From: Chloroflexota bacterium
GTDB taxonomy: Bacteria > Desulfobacterota > Desulfuromonadia > Desulfuromonadales > Geopsychrobacteraceae
DNA length: 6,638 bases
NCBI GenBank assembly: GCA_015222355.1
Contig: JADFVC010000202.1
Coordinates: forward strand, 1-6,638
Direction: 5' to 3'
The notes under the pieces were generated by a model. That model was given only the letters and a program-made list of their open reading frames with translations. It searched no databases and had not been told where the DNA came from. The first letter of the stretch is position 1; each line of letters starts with the position of its first letter. This document shows positions 1 to 6,509 of the stretch, one piece after another. Position numbers and translations under genes: made by a program.

Positions 1-482
1 TCGGCCATTCGGAGCGCCGGCAATTACTGGATGAAACAAATCTGTTCATTAACCGGAAACTGCTCAAGACCCTGGAGGCCGGCTTGCAACCGATCTTCTG
101 CATTGGAGAAACCCTGCATGAACGGGAAAGTGATCAGATGCTGGAAGTCCTGACTGAGCAAGTCAAGGGTGGGCTCGCCAACCTGACGGCAGAGCAGATG
201 GAGAATGTCGTGATTGCCTATGAGCCGGTCTGGGCGATCGGCACCGGCAAAACGGCCACCGATGAGCAGGCCCAGGAAGCCCATTCGTTTATTCGCGGAC
301 TACTGCAAGGGCTCTTCAGCCAAGAAGTCGCCCTGGCGACCAGAATTCTCTATGGCGGCAGTGTCAAACCGAACAACGTCGATGGATTGATGGCGATGGA
401 CGACATCGACGGGGCACTGGTTGGCGGTGCCAGTCTGAAGGCCGAGGATTTTATCCGTCTCGTGCGGTTTGAAAAACCCTGA
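1..482 (+). CDS. tpiA: Triosephosphate isomerase, C-terminal ~159 residues (5' end outside window)
   Basis: Cytosolic glycolytic/gluconeogenic enzyme that interconverts dihydroxyacetone phosphate and glyceraldehyde-3-phosphate. The reading frame is open from the window edge: the first full codon is at position 3 and begins GHSERR, the conserved segment carrying the catalytic histidine (codon 6-8). The catalytic glutamate lies in AYEPVWAIGTGKT (Glu codon 222-224). It is 72 residues after the histidine, the same spacing as His95/Glu167 in the classical enzyme. The phosphate-binding segments YGGSVKPNN and LVGGASL follow, and the protein ends normally at TGA 480-482. The family is about 250 residues, so roughly 93 N-terminal residues lie upstream of the window. 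A TTG at 84 could open a shorter frame, but it sits inside the conserved barrel and is not the start. A strong terminator follows at once, so tpiA is the last gene of its transcript. Upstream partners such as gap and pgk are likely but not visible. Confidence 0.97.
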   Translation, partial: GHSERRQLLDETNLFINRKLLKTLEAGLQPIFCIGETLHERESDQMLEVLTEQVKGGLANLTAEQMENVVIAYEPVWAIGTGKTATDEQAQEAHSFIRGLLQGLFSQEVALATRILYGGSVKPNNVDGLMAMDDIDGALVGGASLKAEDFIRLVRFEKP

Positions 483-486
483 CGAC

Positions 487-524
487 AAAGGGGCGTTCAT
501 CTCGACTTGAACGCCCCTTTTCTT
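487..524 (+). terminator. Intrinsic terminator after tpiA
   Basis: A perfect 13-bp stem, AAAGGGGCGTTCA (487-499) with TGAACGCCCCTTT (508-520), encloses an 8-base loop. The run TTTTCTT ends it on the + strand, only 4 bases after the tpiA stop. On the - strand the same hairpin is followed by only three T residues, so it may act less efficiently for the convergent manCB transcript ending at 548. It is the only hairpin in the 65-base gap and probably serves both directions. Confidence 0.9.
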
Positions 525-547
525 ACCCGATCATCTCTGCAAACCGA

Positions 548-1903
548 TCAACAACCCTCCCCGCCGATCAGGGTCAGAAGTTCAGCCGTTTTATCCTGCA
601 TGAGGGCCTTATCCCCCCGGGATTCCACATTCAGCCGGATCACCGGTTCAGTATTCGATTCCCGCAGATTGAAACGCCAGTTCCCCATATCAAGGCTCAA
701 ACCATCGGTAAAATCGATACCGATCGCCAGTTTCTCATAAATGGCTCGAACCTTTTGAATCGACTGTTGGGAATCTTCGACCCGCAGATTAATCTCGCCA
801 CTGGCCGGGAACCGGGCCACGCAATCTTCTATCAAAGCGGACAGTGGTTTACCCGTGAGACTCATCAATTCAACCACCATCAACCAGGGGATCATCCCAC
901 TGTCACAATAGGCAAAATCACGGAAGTAGTGATGTGCGCTCATCTCCCCACCGTAGATGGCATCTTCCAGGCGCATCCGTTCCTTGATGAAAGCATGCCC
1001 GGTTTTACTCTGCACTGGAATTCCACCGGCCCGTTTAACGATGTCAATGGTGTTCCAGGTCAGTCGTGGGTCGTGGATAATTTTTTGTCCCGGGTGACGC
1101 TTGAGCAGAGCTTCGCTTAACAGGCCGACAATGTAATAGCCTTCGATAAAGTGCCCTTTTTCGTCAAAGAAGAAACAGCGATCGAAATCGCCGTCCCAGG
1201 CAATGCCGAGAGCGGCCTGATGTTCCAGAACAGCATTGCGGGTGATAGAGCGATTTTCCGGCAACAGGGGGTTGGGAATACCATTGGGGAACGTTCCATC
1301 CGGTTCGTGACAAATCTTCACAACCTGAACCGGCAAAAACTTTTCCAGCAGATCGATGATCGGACCGGCGCAGCCGTTGCCGGCATTTAAGACCAACTTG
1401 AAAGGCTTGAGTGCCGCGACATCCACATAAGAGAGCAGATGCTCGACATATTGATCTTTGTAGGAAGCGCTAACCTTGCTACCGACTTGACTGACGGCAG
1501 CAAAATTCCCGGCTTCCGCCAGTTCGCGGATACGTTGCAAACCAGTATCCCCGCTGATCGGTTTCGAGTCTTCACGTACCAGCTTCATCCCGTTGTAATC
1601 GATCGGATTATGACTGGCAGTGACCATGATGCCGCCATCCGTCTGTTGACTGAAAGTGGCATGATAAATCTCTTCGGTGCCACAAAGACCGATGTCGATA
1701 ACATCGCTGCCGCCTTGGCAAAGACCATCCGCAAGGGAGGATGTCAACGCCTCACTGGACAAACGCACGTCGCGACCGACCACCACGGTTTTCGGTTGTA
1801 AAAATTCAGCATAAGCCCGCCCGATACGCCAGGCGATCTTTTCATTGAGCTGATCGGGAAGTCGTCCACGGATGTCGTAGGCTTTGAAACAGTTGATCTT
1901 CAT
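548..1903 (-). CDS. manB: Phosphomannomutase (ManB/CpsG type, alpha-D-phosphohexomutase family)
   Basis: Interconverts mannose-6-phosphate and mannose-1-phosphate in the cytosol, the middle step of GDP-mannose synthesis. The 451-residue length matches the ~456 residues of enterobacterial CpsG/ManB, which it resembles closely from memory, beginning CFKAYDIRG. The family landmarks come in order. The phosphoserine loop TASHNP has the catalytic Ser at ~97. The Mg-binding loop DGDFDR is at ~237-242. The sugar-recognition loop GEMSAHH is at ~319-325, and the phosphate-binding loop RESNTEP is at ~414-420. No key residue is missing. The start ATG (1903-1901) overlaps the manC stop as ATGA, and a Shine-Dalgarno sequence GAGGTG (1909-1914, 5 bases away) lies inside the manC end, so the two are co-transcribed and probably translationally coupled. 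Some family members also use glucose phosphates (AlgC type), but the CpsG-like sequence and manC partner favour mannose. Confidence 0.95.
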   Translation of the reverse strand: MKINCFKAYDIRGRLPDQLNEKIAWRIGRAYAEFLQPKTVVVGRDVRLSSEALTSSLADGLCQGGSDVIDIGLCGTEEIYHATFSQQTDGGIMVTASHNPIDYNGMKLVREDSKPISGDTGLQRIRELAEAGNFAAVSQVGSKVSASYKDQYVEHLLSYVDVAALKPFKLVLNAGNGCAGPIIDLLEKFLPVQVVKICHEPDGTFPNGIPNPLLPENRSITRNAVLEHQAALGIAWDGDFDRCFFFDEKGHFIEGYYIVGLLSEALLKRHPGQKIIHDPRLTWNTIDIVKRAGGIPVQSKTGHAFIKERMRLEDAIYGGEMSAHHYFRDFAYCDSGMIPWLMVVELMSLTGKPLSALIEDCVARFPASGEINLRVEDSQQSIQKVRAIYEKLAIGIDFTDGLSLDMGNWRFNLRESNTEPVIRLNVESRGDKALMQDKTAELLTLIGGEGC

Positions 1904-3330
1904 GACTGCACCTCGTTCCGCCCATAAACATCCTCAAGGCGTACAATGTCATCCTCTCCCAGGTAACTCCCCGACTGTATCTCAATGATCTCCAACGGGA
2001 TCTGTCCGGGGTTCTCAAGGCGATGAACTTCACCCAGGGGGATATAGGTTGATTGATTCTCAGACAACAACAGAGTTTTTTCTCCACACGTCACCTTGGC
2101 GGTTCCTTTGACCACCACCCAGTGTTCAGCCCGGTGATGATGTTTCTGCAGTGACAGTCTGGCACCTGGATTAACGGTAATGCGTTTTACCTGGAAACGT
2201 TCACCCACATCAATCCCCTCGTAAGCCCCCCAAGGGCGATTGACACGGCGGTGGAGTAATGCCTCCGTTCGCTGCTGTTGCTTGAGCTGCTGAACGATCC
2301 CCTTGACATCCTGAACTTGACCACGCTCAGCGACCAGAACCGCATCTGCCGTTTCCACGACAACCAGATCCTCGACCCCGACTGCAGCAATCAGCCGATG
2401 GCTGGCATGGAGATAGGAATTCTTGACTCCTTCTGTCAGCACATCGCCGAAGCGGACATTCCCCGATTCATCTTTGCTGTGGACCTCCCAGAGAGCAGAC
2501 CAGGACCCGACATCATTCCACCCGGCAGCCAGCGGCAGCACCACCGCCCGGGAGGTTTTTTCCATCACCGCATAATCGATTGAATCTGCGGGGCAGGCGG
2601 CAAAGGCATCTTCATCGAGGCGCTGAAAATCAATGTTGGCTGTTAATGTTGCAAACGCTGCCTGACAGGCAGAATGGATATCCGGACGATGTGACTGTAA
2701 TTCATCCAGGTAGCGACTGGCCTTGAACAAAAACATGCCGCTGTTCCAGTAGTACTGACCGCTGGACAGGTACTGTTCTGCTGTCGCCAGGTCCGGCTTT
2801 TCGACAAATTCTGCAACCGGATAAGCCTCTGTCGCAGCACCCGCCAATTGCTTATCGGCCCGGATATAACCGTAGCCGGTCTCCGGACTTTCAGGAACGA
2901 TCCCGAAAGTCACAAGATATCCTTGCTGCGCCAGCGCGACACCATTTTCGACAACCTGCTGAAAGGCTTTGACATCACTGATCAGATGATCAGCCGGCAA
3001 CACCAGTAACAGTGGATCATCCCCGGTCGCCTGCGCCTGAAGCGCGGCAACCGCGACAGCCGGGGCCGTATTGCGCCCGCAAGGTTCGAGAATGATAGCA
3101 CTCGGCTGAATCTGCAGCTGGCGCAACTGCTCTGCAACCATAAACCGATGAGCATCATTACAAACAACCATGGGAGGCTCAATATCGGCAATCCCGGACA
3201 GTCGGGCGACTGTCTCCTGAAGCATCGTCTGCTCACTGGTCAGCGGCAACAATTGCTTGGGGTAGGCTTCACGTGACAACGGCCAGAGACGTGTCCCGGC
3301 ACCGCCGGATAAAATGACCGGTACAAGCAT
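1900..3330 (-). CDS. manC: Bifunctional mannose-6-phosphate isomerase (type II) / mannose-1-phosphate guanylyltransferase
   Basis: Makes mannose-6-phosphate from fructose-6-phosphate and GDP-mannose from mannose-1-phosphate plus GTP. ManB supplies the intervening mutase step. The 476-residue product (AlgA/CpsB family, usually ~470-480) has an N-terminal nucleotidyltransferase domain. It starts with the GTP-binding signature [18 protein letters not shown] (~9-26) and continues with FVEKP (~175-179), YWNSGMF (~194-200) and WNDVGSW (~271-277). A C-terminal cupin isomerase domain contains RPWGAYE (~365-371) and the metal-binding segment [11 protein letters not shown] (~394-404). The start chosen is ATG 3330-3328. 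GGGAGG lies 6 bases upstream and the protein then begins [10 protein letters not shown] as expected. A TTG at 3357 would add nine residues, but that stretch contains the ribosome-binding site itself. First gene of the manC-manB operon; a promoter is visible just upstream. Confidence 0.95.
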   Translation of the reverse strand: MLVPVILSGGAGTRLWPLSREAYPKQLLPLTSEQTMLQETVARLSGIADIEPPMVVCNDAHRFMVAEQLRQLQIQPSAIILEPCGRNTAPAVAVAALQAQATGDDPLLLVLPADHLISDVKAFQQVVENGVALAQQGYLVTFGIVPESPETGYGYIRADKQLAGAATEAYPVAEFVEKPDLATAEQYLSSGQYYWNSGMFLFKASRYLDELQSHRPDIHSACQAAFATLTANIDFQRLDEDAFAACPADSIDYAVMEKTSRAVVLPLAAGWNDVGSWSALWEVHSKDESGNVRFGDVLTEGVKNSYLHASHRLIAAVGVEDLVVVETADAVLVAERGQVQDVKGIVQQLKQQQRTEALLHRRVNRPWGAYEGIDVGERFQVKRITVNPGARLSLQKHHHRAEHWVVVKGTAKVTCGEKTLLLSENQSTYIPLGEVHRLENPGQIPLEIIEIQSGSYLGEDDIVRLEDVYGRNEVQS

Positions 3331-3336
3331 ATCTTC

Positions 3337-3342
3337 CCTCCC
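3337..3342 (-). promoter_or_regulatory. Ribosome-binding site that fixes the manC start
   Basis: Read on the - strand this is GGGAGG, followed by 6 bases (GAAGAT) and ATG at 3330. It is a near-ideal Shine-Dalgarno sequence and spacing. It selects the 476-residue form of ManC over the TTG-initiated 485-residue form, in which these bases would be coding. Confidence 0.85.
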
Positions 3343-3361
3343 GAATGAAAATAACAAATAT

Positions 3362-3390
3362 GACTGTCATCGCTTTATAAATTAACAGTC
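3362..3390. repeat. Inverted repeat GACTGTYA around the manC -10 box
   Basis: GACTGTCA (3362-3369) faces TAACAGTC (3383-3390). The two read GACTGTCA and GACTGTTA on their own strands, 7 of 8 identical. Half-site centres are 21 bases apart, two helical turns, and the pair encloses the predicted manC -10 element (3374-3379). The geometry would suit a dimeric regulator. With short arms a chance origin is quite possible, and no known regulator is recognised. Confidence 0.3.
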
Positions 3391-3402
3391 CCGACATTTC
3401 AA
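3374..3402 (-). promoter_or_regulatory. Sigma-70-type promoter of manC-manB
   Basis: On the - strand: -35 TTGAAA (3402-3397), a 17-base spacer, -10 TATAAA (3379-3374). Each box matches 5 of 6 consensus positions with optimal spacing. The predicted start of transcription is near 3367, giving a leader of about 37 bases before the manC ATG. Two symmetric elements overlap it: an 18-base palindrome over the -35 and an inverted repeat around the -10. Confidence 0.65.
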
Positions 3403-3411
3403 TTCAAATGT
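3394..3411. promoter_or_regulatory. 18-bp palindrome, candidate shared operator of the divergent promoters
   Basis: ACATTTCAATTCAAATGT is symmetric at 16 of 18 positions: perfect 6-base arms ACATTT/AAATGT around C-AATT-C, with only the C/C pair breaking symmetry. It covers the whole manC -35 box, and its right arm supplies the TG of an extended -10 for the HDOD gene. A protein bound here could therefore control both directions at once. It does not match the FNR (TTGAT-N4-ATCAA) or CRP (TGTGA-N6-TCACA) consensus. The regulator is unknown. Confidence 0.45.
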
Positions 3412-3417
3412 TATACT
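3409..3417 (+). promoter_or_regulatory. Candidate extended -10 promoter for the HDOD gene
   Basis: TGTTATACT reads as TG-N-TATACT, an extended -10 element with 5 of 6 hexamer matches. No good -35 lies at 16-18 bases; CCGACA at 3391 is 15 bases away. Extended -10 promoters can work without one. Transcription would start near 3424, giving a leader of about 60 bases. It abuts the palindrome at 3394-3411. Confidence 0.35.
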
Positions 3418-3430
3418 CGGAAAATGTTTG

Positions 3431-3459
3431 CTGGCAAAAAGTCCCTACTTTTAGATAAT
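3431..3459 (+). promoter_or_regulatory. Second candidate promoter for the HDOD gene
   Basis: CTGGCA (3431-3436, 4 of 6 matches to -35) and GATAAT (3454-3459, 5 of 6 matches to -10) are separated by 17 bases. The start would fall near 3466, leaving a short leader that still contains the ribosome-binding site at 3472-3478. It competes with the extended -10 upstream; sequence alone cannot choose between them. Confidence 0.35.
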
Positions 3460-3485
3460 TCCCGGTCTCCTAAAGGTGTGATGTT

Positions 3486-4349
3486 ATGACTCCCGAAGAA
3501 ATCATCAATGAAATGGGTCCCCTGCTCTCTCTTCCGGAATCTGTCGTTCGTATCAACGAACTGCTGGATTCCCCTCAGTCCAGTGCCAAAGATTTCGGCG
3601 AAATCATCAGCCATGATCCAGCACTCGCCGTCAGGCTGCTTAAATTGGTGAACAGCGCCCTCTACGGCTTCCCGGCGCAGATCGACACGATTTCCAGAGC
3701 CATAACCCTGATCGGCACTGAGGAACTCCGCTCCTTGGTCATGACCACCTCGGCAACCCAGGTTTTTCATGGAATTGCCTCTGACATGATAGATATGAAC
3801 GTCTTTTGGCACCGTAGCGTTTACTGCGGTCTGGTGGCCAAAAAACTGGCGGTATTCAATCGTAGTGCTGCCGGCGAAGCGATGTTTTTAGTTGGCTTGT
3901 TACACAATATCGGCAGTCTGGTGCTCTTTTCCCGCCTACCTGATCAAGCTCAGCATATTCTGGCAGAGGCGGAGAGATCCGGCCGCTTCGTCTTTGAAAT
4001 TGAAAAACAAAAATTGGCTTTTGACTCTGCCGAACTCGGTGCCACGTTACTGAAGCACTGGCACTTACCAAAAAAACTGTGGGAGCCGGTACGCTTTCAA
4101 CATCAACCTGACGTGTCGTCAGAATACTTTCACGAAGCCCAGCTCTTGTCTTTGGCTTTAAAGATTACAAATTGTGTTGAACCTGAACTCAAAACCGAAC
4201 ATGTCGCGGATCTCGAAACATTGAAAGGTGCTGAGCTCAACGGTCAGGAACTGAGTGAAGAAGCCCTGGAATTGATCACCATAGCCGCTAATGCGGAAAG
4301 TTTCGAGGTATTATCTATTATCAATCCTGATGCCATGCTGATTTATTAG
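3486..4349 (+). CDS. HDOD-domain signal-transduction protein with degenerate HD pair
   Basis: A 287-residue soluble protein made almost entirely of one HDOD domain, a non-catalytic relative of HD phosphohydrolases found in bacterial signalling proteins. Typical segments are visible. An N-terminal helical part reads LPESVVRINELL, then ISHDPALAVRLLKLVNSALYG (~41-61). The stretch IDTISRAITLIGTEELRSLV (~66-85) follows, then WHRSVYCGLVAKKLA (~108-122), and the core GLLHNIGSLVLF (~137-148) where the HD motif would lie. Here it is His140-Asn141, so the metal-binding aspartate is replaced and enzymatic activity is unlikely. No receiver, GGDEF or EAL domain is attached and no membrane segment is seen. 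The start ATG follows AAAGGTG (3472-3478) by 7 bases. An ATG at 3481 is out of frame and closes immediately. The gene is divergent from manCB and convergent with the crp-like gene. Its partner protein and precise role are unknown. Confidence 0.88.
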   Translation: MTPEEIINEMGPLLSLPESVVRINELLDSPQSSAKDFGEIISHDPALAVRLLKLVNSALYGFPAQIDTISRAITLIGTEELRSLVMTTSATQVFHGIASDMIDMNVFWHRSVYCGLVAKKLAVFNRSAAGEAMFLVGLLHNIGSLVLFSRLPDQAQHILAEAERSGRFVFEIEKQKLAFDSAELGATLLKHWHLPKKLWEPVRFQHQPDVSSEYFHEAQLLSLALKITNCVEPELKTEHVADLETLKGAELNGQELSEEALELITIAANAESFEVLSIINPDAMLIY

Positions 4350-4398
4350 GGCGACAAGCCCGCAAGCTTCTGGACTGAGATCTTCATAGTCCGTCTAT
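4350..4398. other. Convergent intergenic gap without a clear terminator
   Basis: 49 bases separate the HDOD stop from the crp-like stop. Two weak hairpins are visible: GGGC/GCCC (4349-4361, overlapping the HDOD stop codon) and GGACT/AGTCC (4372-4392). Neither is followed by a T-run on either strand. Transcripts from the two sides may end by Rho or overlap. Confidence 0.5.
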
Positions 4399-5091
4399 TC
4401 AGATTGCTTTAGAACTGTCGGCCAGAGCAATTAAGCGCTCAGCATCAAGAATCTCGATTATCTTACCCCGCACCCGAATAATTTCCTCATCGGTTAATTT
4501 ACGAAAAGTCCGCGACAAAGTCTCACTGACGGTGCCCAGGTTCGAGGCCAGCTGTGCCTTGGAAAAAGGCAGCGTCACGGACACCATACGATCTCCACCG
4601 AGATCAACCAGATAACGTGCCAGCCGGGCCGGGACATCACGAAAGGTCAAGTCATCAATCTGCGTGATGAATTGCCGGAGGGATTTGGACAGACCGGCAA
4701 TCAAGTTAATCGCCAGTTGTGAATGGCGATGCAACAGATCGAGAAATTCTTTTTTAGGGAAAAACAACAGGGTTGAAACTTCCAGGGTTTCGGCAAAAGC
4801 CGGATAACAGCCGTCATCAAAAATGGCCGCGTCGGCAAAGGTATTGCCGGAAGGAATGATGTGCAGGATTCTTTCTTTCCCTTCCGGGGAGAGTTTATAG
4901 ACTTTCACTTTTCCGGCAGCCACAACGTAGAACCCGGCAGCCTCTTCCCCCTGCTCAAAGAGGATTTCCCCACGGTTGACCTCGCGAGCACGACATACAG
5001 ACATCAGCAATTCCAGATCGTCGACCGTCAAGCCAGCAAACAAATGACACTTTTTAAGTACTTCTGTCAGATTCATAAAGCGTGCAATCAT
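4399..5091 (-). CDS. Crp/Fnr-family transcriptional regulator, lacking cAMP and Fe-S ligands
   Basis: A 230-residue cytosolic DNA-binding regulator. The N-terminal cyclic-nucleotide-binding-like beta-roll spans ~15-120 (RGEILFEQGEEAAGFYVVAAGKVKVYK, split around ~40-66). A long dimerisation helix lies at ~120-150, and a C-terminal Crp-type winged helix at ~153-220. The loop that binds cAMP in CRP (GE...R-S/T) reads FADAAIFDDGCYPAFAET, with no Glu-Arg-Ser set, so cAMP binding is unlikely. Only Cys15, Cys33 and Cys95 occur, too few for the FNR [4Fe-4S] cluster. The FADA...F stretch recalls the DNR/NO-sensor branch, from memory. The recognition helix SETLSRTFRKL (~189-199) keeps the Glu-x-x-Ser-Arg pattern of FNR, predicting TTGAT-like half-sites. 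The start ATG overlaps the prsR stop (ATGA) with no good Shine-Dalgarno, suggesting coupled translation. An ATG five codons later (5076) is an alternative. The signal sensed is unknown. Confidence 0.9.
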   Translation of the reverse strand: MIARFMNLTEVLKKCHLFAGLTVDDLELLMSVCRAREVNRGEILFEQGEEAAGFYVVAAGKVKVYKLSPEGKERILHIIPSGNTFADAAIFDDGCYPAFAETLEVSTLLFFPKKEFLDLLHRHSQLAINLIAGLSKSLRQFITQIDDLTFRDVPARLARYLVDLGGDRMVSVTLPFSKAQLASNLGTVSETLSRTFRKLTDEEIIRVRGKIIEILDAERLIALADSSKAI

Positions 5092-6509
5092 CCACTATGC
5101 AGTCCATGCCGTTTTAATAAATCATAAAATGTCGGGCGACTGACCGCTAATATCTCAGCTGCTTTTTGCACATTCCCCTGGTATTTTTCCAGAACCTGTT
5201 GCAGCAGTTCATGTTCAATTCGGTAACGCGCTTCTTTCAGGGTTATCCCCTCTAGATCAAAACCGACAGCTGGCTCTGCGGGCACTGCCGATGTACCCTT
5301 TTCGTCAGAGACAAATTCACGTTCTTCGAATCCCAAGTCCCATGGTTCAACAATAGGTGTTTCAGCCATAACGATGGCCCGTTTGATTTTATTTTCCAGT
5401 TCGCGAACATTCCCCGGCCAGTTGTGCTCGCGAATCCATTTCAGGGAGGTCGTACTGAATCCCCTCATTTTTTTACCAAACTCCTGGCTGAACCGACGGA
5501 GAAAAACATTGGCTAACAGCTCAATGTCGTCACCACGTTCACGCAAGGGCGGCAACTCTATGGTAATAACGCCGATCCGATAATAAAGGTCTTCACGAAA
5601 AGCACCTTTTTTGATCGACTCATCGATATCAATGTTCGTGGCCGCAATGATCCGCGTGTTAACGGCAATGTCTTCACGACCGCCAACCCGCTGGAGAACT
5701 TTTTCCTGGAGAAAACGGAGCATCTTCACCTGAAGCAGCGGCGCCATTTCCCCGATTTCATCGAGAAACAGAGTCCCCCCATCGGCATACTCAACCTTAC
5801 CCTGAACCCTTGCCTGCGCGCCGGTAAAAGCACCCTTTTCATGCCCGAACAATTCAGATTCAAGCAGGTTTTCAGGAATAGCGCCACAATTGATGGCGAT
5901 AAAATTACCCTGTTGACGAATACCACGCTGGTGAATGGCCTGGGCGACGATCTCCTTCCCGGTGCCGCTCTCACCCAGAATCAGCACCGGAACATCGATC
6001 GAGGCCACCTTTTTGATCGTGGCAAAAACCTGCTGCATCTGCGGACATTGACCAAAAATCCCGCTGTAGCCATTTTCCTGCTGTCCTGCAGAAGATTGTA
6101 ATCGGCGGTTTTCCTCTTCCAATCCGGCGACATGAAAAGCCCGGGAAAGAATGACCTTCAGCTCATCCAGATGAATCGGTTTATGATAGAAATCATACGC
6201 GCCCATATCGACCGCTGTCAGGGCGTTATTATGGTCCTCATTCCCGGAGAGAACGATCACCTTACATGAAGGTTGCTGTTGCAGAATCGCTTCCAGGCAA
6301 CGAAATCCCTCAGAAGCACCGTCCACATCCGGCGGGAGTCCAAGATCAAGGGTTACGACCTTCGGAGCATGCTGTTGAAAAAGCTTTAATGCTTCATCAA
6401 CACTTTCTGCCAGAAGAACCTTATAGTCTTTAGCCAGGCCCCATTTCAGCTGTTTTCTGATTTCGCTACTGTCGTCTACAATCAGTAATTTTTCCAAGGC
6501 ATTCACCAT
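5088..6509 (-). CDS. prsR: PEP-CTERM-system sigma-54-dependent response regulator (PrsR type, NtrC family)
   Basis: A 473-residue activator of sigma-54 promoters, phosphorylated by a sensor kinase. The receiver domain (~6-125) has acidic Asp12/Asp13, phospho-acceptor Asp55, Ser88 and Lys110. The segment after Asp55, LGLPPDVDGASEGF, is longer than in ordinary NtrC receivers. With GAYDFYHKP it is the hallmark of the PEP-CTERM/exosortase-associated PrsR family as I know it. The AAA+ domain (~150-385) has Walker A GESGTGKE (179-186), the sigma-54 contact loop GAFTGA (226-231), Walker B GGTLFLDE (244-251), the arginine-finger region FREDLYYR (304-311) and WPGNVREL. A Fis-type helix-turn-helix occupies ~446-470. 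All functional residues are present. No strong Shine-Dalgarno precedes the ATG at 6509. A TTG four codons in is possible but no better. It is the first visible gene of an operon with the crp-like gene (ATGA overlap). The usual kinase partner PrsK is not adjacent within the window. Confidence 0.92.
   Translation of the reverse strand: MVNALEKLLIVDDSSEIRKQLKWGLAKDYKVLLAESVDEALKLFQQHAPKVVTLDLGLPPDVDGASEGFRCLEAILQQQPSCKVIVLSGNEDHNNALTAVDMGAYDFYHKPIHLDELKVILSRAFHVAGLEEENRRLQSSAGQQENGYSGIFGQCPQMQQVFATIKKVASIDVPVLILGESGTGKEIVAQAIHQRGIRQQGNFIAINCGAIPENLLESELFGHEKGAFTGAQARVQGKVEYADGGTLFLDEIGEMAPLLQVKMLRFLQEKVLQRVGGREDIAVNTRIIAATNIDIDESIKKGAFREDLYYRIGVITIELPPLRERGDDIELLANVFLRRFSQEFGKKMRGFSTTSLKWIREHNWPGNVRELENKIKRAIVMAETPIVEPWDLGFEEREFVSDEKGTSAVPAEPAVGFDLEGITLKEARYRIEHELLQQVLEKYQGNVQKAAEILAVSRPTFYDLLKRHGLHSG

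Noticed and set aside
84..482. TTG at 84 as a start for a short tpiA frame
   Set aside because: The frame is open to the window edge and the upstream codons encode the conserved catalytic-histidine segment, so this is an internal position.
755..1120. Open frame of ~120 codons on the + strand inside manB, with others at 1151-1390 and 1439-1801
   Set aside because: These are antisense shadows of the manB frame. They have no recognisable domains, and the gene on the - strand has every family motif.
3411..3812. 133-codon frame on the - strand across the start of the HDOD gene
   Set aside because: It overlaps the well-supported HDOD coding region and the divergent promoters, and its translation shows no family features.
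4349..4392. Hairpins between the HDOD and crp-like genes as terminators
   Set aside because: Stems are only 4-5 bp and neither strand has a following T-run; listed only as a gap description.
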